Assembly (NCBI GenBank): GCA_026413225.1
Contig: CM048557.1
Coordinates: forward strand, 40,069,871-40,133,870
Reading direction: 5' to 3'
DNA from: Otis tarda
Lineage: Eukaryota > Chordata > Aves > Otidiformes > Otididae
Length of the DNA: 64,000 nucleotides
Part shown: in pieces, positions 51,555-62,300 of the stretch
How the letters are laid out: every line of letters begins with the position of its first letter
Numbering within the stretch: position 1 is the first letter of the stretch
Notes under the pieces: generated by a model
Databases searched by the model: none
What the model was told of the DNA's origin: nothing
Seen by the model: only the letters and a program-made list of their open reading frames with translations
Translations under genes and position numbers: made by a program

Positions 51555-53620
51555 GCATAGGCAAGTGGATTGATCAGCTTCTACAAGAGAATCATCTAGC
51601 CTAATCCTTGAAAAATAAAATGCAGTATTTAATATTTCTCAATCACCTGATAAATCAAGCTTTCTAAAACTGTTTCCAATAAGACCATGAGCAATTATTT
51701 AATTGTGATCAGTTGGAGGTGAACATAGCCCTTTAACCTGCCAAGGACAGGACAATATTGGAGACATTCTAAAAGTGACAAATATTTCCACATATGAAAT
51801 ATGAACATAGACTACTAAAAATCATCACATTATGAATTTATACAGTACCACTCATCTTTAAATGTACAAACGATGCACCAAACCATTGAAGTATATGCAT
51901 AACTCTGAAGTTTATCACTGCTATAATAAAGAATATAATTTGACTCTTCTGTAGTTTCACTTTAGAGTTTGCATAAACTTATAATTAAGGATATGCTTAA
52001 GGACTTTGCTGGATCTTGGCCTAAGAGCTTAATGATTGTTTTACAGTATAATGACATGTCCAGTATGAAGGGAAACAAAACCTCTGTCTATAGAACTTAT
52101 TTGCCATTAAAAAGTCTGTCGGTATGTTGCATGATAATCAGTTCAATTCAATGTACTGTAAATTGGATCATTATTATTAATTTTCTCATCTCCCAAGCAA
52201 TTCATGAACCATTTTTAGAATTTCAAAAAAACAGTTCATGAATCAGACAAAAAAAAAATTAAATAAGAACCGAGCCCACAATGAGATGATGAGTCAGAGT
52301 TCTTTTCTGTAACAGTGTCGACCAGAGTACATCTGAAATCTAATGAGGATTGGCACTGATGCAAAAAAGGCCATGATGAGCATGAAACAATATGTTGAAT
52401 TTACATGTTAAGACTTTTTGTTGATTTTGCCAATTTCACTGCAGATTATCTGAAAAATCCATAAACATCTGGATGAGAAGAGAGAGTGGGGGGGTATCAC
52501 TTTATACGAAAATGATGGAGTTTATATTGGGATACAACACTATAAATGGAAGAGGAAAGTAGTTTCTTGCACAGCTGTTTCCAATTTTGCTAATCTATAT
52601 TTCAGGCCAAATTCACCATGGAATTAAACCACAGATTTACATTGATGTGTATCTGTCTGAATTAAATATATGGGGAAAAAAAACTTTTGAAGATCACTAA
52701 ATCTCAATAATACTTTGGAGGTATTTAGTCAGCTTTATTTTCAGAAGACAAAATTAGCAAGTACAGCTGCTATTTGTGGGCCTGTAGTTTTTGAAAGTGA
52801 AGGACTAAGTTTTCAAAAGGACATATGCACATTTTTAGGCCTGGAAAAATGGGTGCAAAAAAGGCTGTTCAGAGTTAAAGCTTACATTTCAGTCTTATAT
52901 CAAACAGTTTTGTTCTAAAGATTCTGTGTAAACATTTGAACTTGAAGTTGCTGAGTATCTACAAACTTCAGTAGTTTTTAACCACAGACACGCGCATATC
53001 AAACCTAGGATCCAGCAATGGTTCTCATGGCATATTCTGAAATATGACAGTAGGTCTCTTTTCAATTATTTGTAAAACAATAACTATGCATAGCCGTCTT
53101 CAAAGGCTTTCCTGTCGTTAAGAAATAAACTGAACTAGTAAAAAAAATGGCATGTGTTTTACTTCAGTAAAAAGAAAAGAATGAAGAGATTAGAGATGGA
53201 GAACAGTGTTTGACGAAGGTCATGATGAAATTCATAAAATTATTTTTGTGTGTGTACTAAGATTGTTGTTAAGATTTCCTTTTTAGCAGGTATAATTCAA
53301 GGTATTAATGAGATCTATATTTTATAATGAAATAAACTTGGGAAAAAGTACACATGCCTATTTTTACTACTGTATACAGTACGGCAAAGATTTTGATGGT
53401 GAGATTGTTTCTGTAGCACTTGTCAAAGATAGTAAAGGCAGTACATCTTTTTTAGACCAAATAGTACATTTGAAAGAATAGAGGTAGTTTCAGATATAAA
53501 AAAGCTCTTCTTTCTTAAACAAATAGCTTTAAAAATGGAAGCAGGTATTATTCCTTTCTGGACATCTTGATTCTGAAATTTTATGTGAAAAATATAGAGA
53601 AATTTTTAAGGTTAGTGTGT

Positions 53621-53670
53621 TTTTGCAAGTGCTATATAGCACTTTTGCAAGTGCTATATAGTTAACTATA
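53621..53670. repeat. Direct duplication with embedded palindromes
   Basis: TTTTGCAAGTGCTATATAG occurs at 53621-53639 and exactly again at 53643-53661. The first copy with the 3-bp spacer forms the perfect 18-bp palindrome AAGTGCTATATAGCACTT (53627-53644). The second copy runs into TATAGTTAACTATA (53657-53670), another perfect palindrome. Confidence 0.8.
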
Positions 53671-56600
53671 GATCAGAGATATTGTCAGTATTATGTTGTA
53701 CGGGCCTGATCTAGAGCTGCTTTATCATATATTTTTATCATATATTTATAAATGAAGTCGTTCCAGCTTCGTCAGACCATGTTGCAAGTTTGTTATAGCA
53801 TTCATCTACAGCATGACATAGTGTAAGGAACTAAAAAATCTTAAGTCATGCCTTTTATTAGAACTATTCTATATCCAAAATATCAAATAAATACACACTA
53901 AACATTCAGTCATGGTATTGATCTGATTATTGCATATGACTTTTAACAGACTGTTTTTAAAATCTTACTTTCTACTGACCTGGCACTAAAAATAAATATT
54001 CACACTTGTATAAGCATGATCATCAGTTTCAAAGACTCAAGGTTTTCAGGTCAGGATTTATTAGCTTCTTTTATAACTAATGATAGCAATAAAATATTTT
54101 AGAATGTTCACTTATTTACAATCTGAAGTTGAGGGAATTTGTAGTTTTGTACTTTCAGATTATTATTTTCTGTCATTGCAGACTTGAAGCTGTTGATCAC
54201 TCCAAAAATTGGATATTGCTTGGTGCAAGTAATAAAACTATTATTTTTAATTAAAGAGGATATTGGAGGAAAGTTACCACAATTTTAATGCAGCTAATAA
54301 GTTTCAAAGATTGTGTACAGCTATTTACTCTGCTGTTCAATTAAAAAAATATTGTTACTATAGAAACTACTAAATCACATGATTTACATGCTATTTGGAA
54401 GAGAGTGTTCTCCTTACAGAGAAATACTTACTGTTATGCCATATGAGCTGTAGAGTTTATATGTTTTTATCACTAAAAAGAGAATGCAAAAACCAGATTA
54501 CCCTGGATTTTAAGAAAATGACATTGTTTGCTTGAAGGAAATAATAGCAAACTATTTTTCAAGTTGTGGGTTGTCACATTTTTCTTTAAACCTCTTAGAT
54601 CCTTTACAATTATACTAGAAACTTCATGTTCCAATTGATTGTACATTAGGGCCTAAGGTTTATTTTAAACTGAAATAAAGAAAAATAACTGCTTTTCTGC
54701 TCCGAATTAGTTCTTTGTAGCCTTATGATTTAAAAGGGAATGATTAAAAAAAGGAAACTGGAAAGCAAAATTCATGATTTAAGAATAATTTTCTGAATGC
54801 AAGAGGCTTTAAAAAGAATTGAATTGTCAAAGAGCTAGATATCAAAATAAAGAAGTAGGAAGGGAAATTTAAAAAAGTTAGCAGTATGTACATAAGTTTG
54901 AAATTTTGCTCAAGCCAAAGTAATATTTCTCAGAAACTGGGAATCCAAACCAAGAGAGGCATCAGCTACATAAATGATAAGGGTGAGATGCATAACAGGT
55001 AATTAGGAAACCTATCTGAAGATTTACAGTCTGATTAGAATTCTACTGATTTTAAAATGGTTTTAGATCAGATGTCTGAGCAGAGTCTTAACTGACAACT
55101 GTCACTCATATTGCCAGGTCAGTATTTCTGCCATCATCATGGCCAGTCATCTTTCTCTGACCATTCCCATGAATAACTAATGCCATTAAATAACAAGAAT
55201 AATGCTAGTTTTTCCCAGCTGCCTCTAGTGAGTTTCAACCTGAAAGTGATTTTATCCTTGCAGCAGGGACATGCAGGAAGAACAGCCATTAGAGTTACTT
55301 GTTTTTTCCTAAAGTCACAATGAGGCCAGTATTCCTACCTGCTTCTTCAGATTTTATTATGCCTTTCTAGTGGTATTCTTGCATGCTCTCTTAAGTTCTC
55401 ATTTTTCATTCACCCTTGTCTGATGGATAACAGAGAAGGATATAGAAATGCAGAAGAACATGGGCAGAAGAGAAGGCTGATTAAACAGTGGGTAAAACCT
55501 TTGACAACGTTGTGGTTGAACATGTGCTATGGACACAGCTTGAATAGTTCCTATTATATGTATATATCCCTTTGTCCTCCAAGCAAACCCCAAAAAGTTT
55601 TTTTTTTGAGAAACGTAGTTGGAATAGCAGTTCAACTTTTACTAGATCTCTTGAAGGAACAAAATGAAATCTCCACTCACTCACTCAACTCCCATAATAA
55701 AAAAAGGACACATTATAGTATCAGAAAAAGTGTGTAAAACTACTGTTTGAATTGGAATTATAATAATACTGCAACAAATTAGGGCCAAAATATGTATACA
55801 AATGTCTATGGCATCCTTCTGTGTACTCTCTCCTTTTAATGATGAGGTTCATATAAATATCTTAAAAAATCTGCCTGTTTATATTCTGCAAGTTAACAAA
55901 TCTGTGTGACTATTAAATTCTAGAATAGGTTTTAAACATTTGTTAGCCAAATACAGCAAAGCCTTTCATTCAAATCCAAGGAAATGTAGTAGGTCTCTAA
56001 GTATGCATACGTTTTCTGTTTGCTTTTTGTATATGGATATCTCAAAATTCATGGTGTGTCCATACATTGGGGTAGCTGTCATGATAAACAAAATGCTGAT
56101 TTTTCAAGCATCCTCCATTACAGGCATGTTATTTTGATTTCAAGTCAGTTAGAAGATCCTAGTTTCTAGGCATTGTTGACAGACAGCTGACACCCTCTGT
56201 AAAAGTTTGAACATTGGATACGATGTTCAAAAGCTAAATATGTCTGGATGGTCCTCAGATCTTAAGTGAGAAATTCAGAATCCCAGATCTGGATGTACAT
56301 CCGAGGATGCATCTTAACTTAGGTTTGGACAGGACGTTCATACGTTCCATTCCTTCTTCCTCTTTTACTTTTCATGTGATTCCAGCTTTCCAGATGAATG
56401 AGTGACATGTTGGCTCTTGTCCCACAACTTAAATATAGCCTAAGTGAACTCTTATTTACTAGTGACAAGAGAGCTGTGGAACTCCTTGCTAAAGGGGTTG
56501 TGGTTGCAAGACATAAGTCTAAGAAAAAAACTGGGGAAGTGCTGGAAAAAGCAGCTGGAAAAGCTCCCTGCTCAGCAACAGGGAGCACAAGTATCTATAT

Positions 56601-57676
56601 CTTAATCATCAATAGGCCATACACTATGATCATGTAAAAATATTGAGCTAGACAGGTCATGGAAGTGAAACATCATATCCATACTTTTGTTTGTCTGCGC
56701 ATCTCTGAAACTCTGGCAAATGGTTATTGTATTACTAGTCTGGAGGTCATCTCCTCTCCTTGGAATAAATGGAAAGGCTTGGTCAGAGGAGTAGGTGAAT
56801 ATGAATTACACTTTTGACTTGATGAGGAAACAATTCCACCTGTCATTCTACCTTTCTCCCTGCAAAGGCATTACAGTCTTGACAAAGCTTTGAGGTTGGG
56901 ACTTTACTGACATGTTTGTTCAGTCATATTCTTCACTTACTGATGGACTGTGAGCTCTAAATTAATTACCTAGGTGTTACTTGAAGTTGGACTTTACAGT
57001 AAGTTGCTTTTTTTTTCAGTAAATCTTTTGATTAAGCCATCTTCTGAAAGGAATCTCCTGAATAAATGTTTTTGTAGTATACAAATATATACTAGATCAA
57101 AATATACACTACTTCATTTTACATATGTCCCATTTGTTGATTGGAGATTATTGCAGTAAATAACCTTTATTTAATTCAAGCACAAACCAAGCATATCCTC
57201 ATCAGATTACAATAATTTTGTGGAATGACATTTAACTCAGATTTTAATTAAAACTACTCTTTAATAATTTTATTTCTTTTAATTCGAAAAGGAAAAAAAG
57301 CTTTTCCATCTGTTGTTCTTCTCTACTCGCTTTCTCCTTTCGAACAATTTTGCCCTCTGTTTTGCCAAAAATAGTTGTACTTAACTAGCTAAAGAATGAA
57401 GCTACTGTGCAACTTGCCACATCTCTCATGAAATTGGTTACTGTTCTCACTATTGTTTTGTTATCAAGTCACAAAGGAAACATTTGAACTTAGTGTTTCC
57501 TGCACTCCTACTATAGATGCTGGTTTGTACATTTCAGGTATGATGGCTAGATAATATTTTAACAGAAAATCACATGATATAAAATATTATTATCTTGCTT
57601 ATAATTACTAAAAGCTGTATGCATGATTTGAATCAGTTTAAATACTACTTTTTTTTTCCCTTGAAACTAAGCTGGC

Positions 57677-57712
57677 TGCATTGGCCGGAGTCAATCTCCG
57701 TAGTGACGGAAT
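57677..57712. other. CpG-bearing hairpin patch
   Basis: CGGAG (57686-57690) and CTCCG (57696-57700) form a short 5-bp stem around TCAAT, followed by GTGACGG. Three CpGs within about 25 bp stand out against an almost CpG-free background. Possibly a constrained site, but the evidence is weak. Confidence 0.25.
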
Positions 57713-58034
57713 TATTAGAGGGCAGAACATAGAAATCTCATTTCTAAAGTCTATGGGATGCTTTTTTTTTTCTTAAATCTAATTGAGAATGAGATCATAA
57801 TTAAAGATTCACAGAAGCAATTGCAAACTCAACTTAGTTTTCCTGTGGGAAAGAAAAGTCTTACTCTTAGTTGCATTTCTTGTTGAACGTCGTTTTTCAA
57901 AACCACATATAATTTTCTTTATTAAAACAGAGAATATTGTCAGTGATAGATATGATGAATCTTGACAAACTGAAGGTTTTGTCTGTGTCTTAATGACAAA
58001 ACCATTAAGAGCCTAAGGTATGATGAGGTAGGGA

Positions 58035-58215
58035 GGATGCAAATTTCCAAATGACATAAAGCTGAGAGGGGCTGCAACCTTGTCATAAGTCAAGATGCAA
58101 ATTTGAAATGAACATAAAATAATGATAAATGATTTAAAGTAAATGATTCCAATTAGATTAGGACAAGTGCAAGATTTTTATTTAGGAAACATCAATTCTG
58201 TAAGTACAAAGAGAA
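58035..58215 (+). mobile_element. Ancient CR1-like RT remnant
   Basis: A decayed plus-strand trace of LINE reverse transcriptase. The region 58040-58075 (GCAAATTTCCAAATGACATA then AAGCTGAGAGGGGCTGCAA) parallels the DNA around the RT motif C of CR1 (F-A-D-D-T-K-L-x-G). About 90 bp further on, GGACAAGTGCAAGATTTTTA (58162-58181) and the following bases parallel the 'KCKVLHLG' region, in the correct order and at a plausible distance. Divergence is much greater than in the other CR1 copies, with many stops, so it predates them. Its outer limits are uncertain; the similarity may continue faintly toward 58260. Confidence 0.5.
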
Positions 58216-58748
58216 GACTGATGGTATACTATCATGGAAAAGAGCTTTCATAATGGGCTACATAAATAACAATATTTTATTTAAAGACTGTTATGTTTTG
58301 AAAATATTTTCTCTCTTCAGTACAAATGATACCTTAAGCCAAAAAGGAAGAAGATGCAGAAAATAAAAATAATAATTAGAGCTCTAGAAAACTCAGTAAT
58401 TTTGAAAGAACATGGGTATGTTCGGTGTAGAGACAAAATCACACAGAAATATGAGGACACTTATTTGTTCAAATTTGTAGAAACTCAAGAGGTAAGAACT
58501 ATTGTTTATGTTTATTTGGGATAGGATGAGAAGCACCCAGGCTTAAATAGCCAAAACATAAAAAGTTACATATTAGGAAAAAAACCCCAACTTTAGGAAA
58601 GCAAAGCATTCATAGAATAGTTTGGTTTGGAAGGAACCTTTAAAGGTCATCTAGTCCAGCCCACCTGAAATAAGGAGGGACATCTCCAACAAGATCAGGT
58701 TGCTCAGAGCCCTGTCCAACCTGGCCTTGAATGTTTCCAGGGATGGGG

Positions 58749-58756
58749 CATCAACC
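58749..58756. repeat. Target duplication of nested CR1, left (CATCAACC)
   Basis: Matches CACCAACC at 58825-58832 in seven of eight bases; the innermost CAACC is exact. It brackets the inserted CR1 tail. Confidence 0.6.
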
Positions 58757-58832
58757 GTCATAGAATCATAGAATCATAGAATGGTGAGGGTTGGAAGGGA
58801 CCTTCAAAGCTCATCTAGTCCAACCACCAACC
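58757..58832 (-). mobile_element. Nested 76-bp CR1 3' tail
   Basis: A second CR1 end, GTCATAGAATCATAGAATCA then AGAATGGTGAGGGTTGGAAG through to CTAGTCCAACCACCAACC (including the right duplication), sits inside the CR1 at 58610-59311. It is an extreme 5' truncation: only the tail repeats and the first ~55 bp of 3' UTR were copied. Three copies of the 8-bp tail unit are visible. The outer element continues normally on both sides. Confidence 0.88.
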
Positions 58833-59311
58833 ATCTCTCGGGACAACCTGTTCCACTCTTTCACCACCCTCATTGTAAAAAATTTCTTCCTTATATCTAA
58901 TCTAAATCTACCTCCTTGTAGTTTAAAACTATTACCCCCTGTCCTATTGCTACAGGCCCTGGTAAAAAGTTTGTCCTTATCTTTCTTGTAAGTGCCCTGT
59001 AATAATTGAAATGCTGCAATAAGGTCTCCCCAAAGCCTTCTCTTCTCCAAGCTGAACAGCCCCAACTCTCTCAGCCTGTCCTCATAGGAGAGGTGCTCCA
59101 GCCCTCTGGTCATCTTCATGGCCCTCCTCTGGACTTCTTCCAACAAGTCCATGTCTTTATGTTGGGGGCTCCAGGGCTGGATGCAGTACTCCAGGTGGGG
59201 TCTCGCAAGAGTGGAATAGAGGGGAAGAAGCATGCCCCTCAACCTGCTGGCCACGTTTCTATTGAGGCAACCCAGGATGTGATTGGCTTTCATATTGACA
59301 AGCACATATTG
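58811..59311 (-). pseudogene. CR1 ORF2 C-terminal fragment
   Basis: The minus strand stays open across the RT thumb and C-terminal region of CR1: [39 protein letters not shown] and [18 protein letters not shown] are readable in one frame and correspond to segment 3 of the element at 41751-44144. It lacks everything upstream of 'NRNVASR'. After 'LSREMV' the frame crosses into the nested CR1 tail, adds a few foreign residues (GGWTR) and stops at 58811. The normal C-terminal end is therefore separated from it. The upstream end of the open frame (59312-59350) lies in non-CR1 DNA. Confidence 0.9.
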
Positions 59312-62300
59312 CATACATTTATTTGATTTTAATTCAATGTTCAGATACATACATCACACCAACTTCCTGAAATCCCAAAGAAGGCTACTTATGCTCACCA
59401 GGCAGTAATATCTGATGAAAGAGGATTACTGGAGTTACATTTTCTAAACTATGATTGGTCAAAGAAATTATCCAGATTACTTGAAACTGGTCACTGAACA
59501 TTTACTTTTTCATTACGAACGGATGTCATCATCATGCACTGAAATTTGTATTCAGATTCTAAAATAACAGATTTTCAAACGTGCTGCATACAATGGTTTA
59601 ATTATCAAAATGACGTAAAATTAACAATTTGTACAGTGCTCATCTCTAACATATTTGCATTTCTGTTACTCTAGGTTTTGCCAAAAGTATAGGTAGACCC
59701 AACCGAACTATTGTTCCCATACGACAAATCTCAGACTGTGGCGGTCATCTGGAAGATTATAGTTCCTGCACAGCCTTCACATACATTAAAAATAATTTGA
59801 TCCACAAAATTCTGCAGGTGCTATATCCAGAAAAAGTACTTGCAAAGCAGTATTTAGTGACCATGTATGATAAATGAACTTCCAATTTTTCTTGGCAACA
59901 GAAAGTTCCTCCAGTGGTTACTTATAGAAGAGCAAGCCTATTTTTATATTGTGCTTCAATTGCTTCTGTACAAGTCTTTGTAAAGTTCTGGCTACAAAGT
60001 CTTTACAATTGGTGATGGTGCAAAAAGCTGAAAAATAGAATTTAATTTTCAGTTTCCAAACGAAGTCTGAAGTGTTAGAAGGTATACTCTTTTCAATTAC
60101 AAACAGAGAAAAAGTGTGGATGGAGTCAACCAGAAAATAGAGATGGAACCCAGCAAATGTCACTTGACACTGTAACTTTTGAACTATAATTGCAACTTAG
60201 CAAGAGAACTTGCGCAAGCTATCTAAATCTGAAAAAGGCAAGAATAATAGTACTTATATAATGCTTTTTACTTTCAAATTGACCTATAAATACAGGGGAT
60301 ACATTTTTTTCCCTGTAAGCTTGGTTCAGAATGATACACAGAGTTATTCATACTTTTATTTCAGAGTACTGTACATGATTAATGTGGGGACAGAACTTTT
60401 ATTTATTGAAATTAGTCATAATGTGTTTAAAGCATGGAGATATCCATAAATGTAATCTCTTTTAAAGCAAAAAAAATTAACTATTATCTGAAATTTGGAC
60501 AGTCAATATCTTCTACAATCCAAAGCTTTTCTCTTTTATTTAAGGCATCTTGATTTCTGAAGAGTAAGGATCAGTATGTTCATTAATATAACAAAAAGTA
60601 AATTGATCAATCATACACATATGCTTGTGTGCAAGACCAAAACTTCGCGGGCAGATTTTCAGTTTACTACAAAAGACTCTAGACCAATTGCAGAGTGATT
60701 TCAAGTTCATAGTTTAGACATTTTAAGCTATTTTCAAATGTATCTTGTTTTTCTTAATTTTTATATTTTCTCTTGTTTTATAGAAAGGACGTTTCACAGT
60801 CTGCTTTAAGGGCTCATACATTTCATCAAAGCAGGCGGGGACTGTATGATGTATGTTTATTAGCTTCAGAAGCACATCTGTGAGCTCAGATTGGATGAAA
60901 GGTCATAAACACAATGAATGTTGCTAGGTAACAGTGCCTTTTAGTCAATTTAGTTGTGAAAATGAAAGGTTTTTTTTTTTGTACAAAGATAGGCTATTTG
61001 GATAGTACAATGAACAGTCACTTTATTTTGATCTTCAGTGCTGTAATTTTAAAATAACAAACCTTTTTCCCTTGAGAAATAAAAAAACCCATTTTCTCTA
61101 TTTACGATGTACTTTACTGGAAAAAATTCAAAGTCATAATAAAAATGAAAGCTGAGAGAGAGGAAATTATGATTGTACCTGATTAATGAAAGAATTATTT
61201 TTGTTACTTGTAGTGGCTTTTCAATTCAAAGTGAGAAATACTAATCATTAAGGAGCATAAGCATATCTACTGAAACACTGTAAAACCTAGAGCAGTGCAA
61301 AAGAGTCATAAAACGACAAACCTTTTCCTCTTTAAAAACCTTTGCTTTTTAAATCAAACACTCTACATGAAAGCAATCACTGCACTTTTGAGGGATCTTG
61401 ACTCTTGTATTCTTTAAAAGGATTAACCTGAAAGAAAACAAACTTTTGCTAATGCAGTAGGACTGACAGTTTGTGTTTGCAAGTTGGATGAGTGATGCAA
61501 TACTAGATTTGCAGATCGATGTAACTAAGTGCAAAAGGTTTTTTTTTTTTGGTCAAGGATTGCATTATTTTTATGGATTTTTAAACCCACATGATTTCAT
61601 ATTGGAGACAGTAATTTTATGCAATGGCTACTTAATGTTGAAAGAAAAACTGCTGGGAGAGGAGGAACATGAGCTCATTAGTTTCTGTTGAGACTAACGT
61701 GAGCTGAGAATTTAATTTATGCTCTATATTTTTGTGCAATGACTCAAGCCAGCTTCAGTAGCAGGGAACAGTATAATCAAATTCAAGATAATTTGTCTGT
61801 TTGCTCAAGTTATTCCTTGATATGTTAGTTCCCATGGGTAAAAAGATACAAAAGTATGCACCTAAATTAATATGTTTGAATAGTGCCATAAAGATTTAGC
61901 AACCTATACCTATACCTGTATAACTACACTGCCTTCATCTAATTTATGGATCAGCTTCTTACTTGATACAACCTGATGCACTGAAAAAGCTATCACAATT
62001 TAAAATTGGAAACAGTAGGGTGATCTCTCTGACATCTGTATTGTTTCTTATCTTAGTGGCTCTCTTGTCATGTGATCTGGCCTTGCTTTGAAGGGCTTCT
62101 GAAGAGTCCAGATCCTTTGTGAGCAGTGGCTACAGCTCCTTCTGCTTGTTTTAATAACTGCTTCTTCAACTTCTGGTTATCATCTGCTTCTATTATAATA
62201 TCATATTTTTAATAAAAATCCACTTTAGATTTCAAACATTGCTATTTATTTTAATCCTTGAAATATCATTAGGTATTGACATAGATATAGAAATGTCTGC

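Larger units (their letters stand above)
44145..58034. other. Unique AT-rich DNA, no gene seen
   Basis: About 13.9 kb, the longest stretch without a recognisable transposable element or gene. Frames are short: 104 codons at 55423-55737 (overlapped by antisense frames), 109 at 49813-50142 (minus), 102 at 46593-46901, 89 at 56319-56588 (minus). None matches a family I know. It holds T-runs (49188-49203; 51530-51554), a three-unit tandem repeat at 45368-45430, a 27-bp palindrome at 45738-45764 and a cluster of small palindromes and a direct duplication at 53621-53670. Confidence 0.7.
58610..59311 (-). mobile_element. CR1 LINE 3' fragment, interrupted by a second CR1
   Basis: A 5'-truncated CR1 in the minus sense. 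It runs from the tail at 58610 (TCATAGAATAG on the plus strand) through the 3' UTR, is split at 58756/58833 by a 76-bp foreign CR1 tail, and continues through the ORF2 C-terminal coding part to about 59311, where the match to CR1 fades. The joined flanks (CATCAACC then ATCTCTCGGGAC) read as the normal CR1 'CATCCACCACCTCTCTGGG' region, which shows the interruption is an insertion into a pre-existing copy. It lies next to, and opposite in sense to, the older remnant at 58035-58215. Confidence 0.93.
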
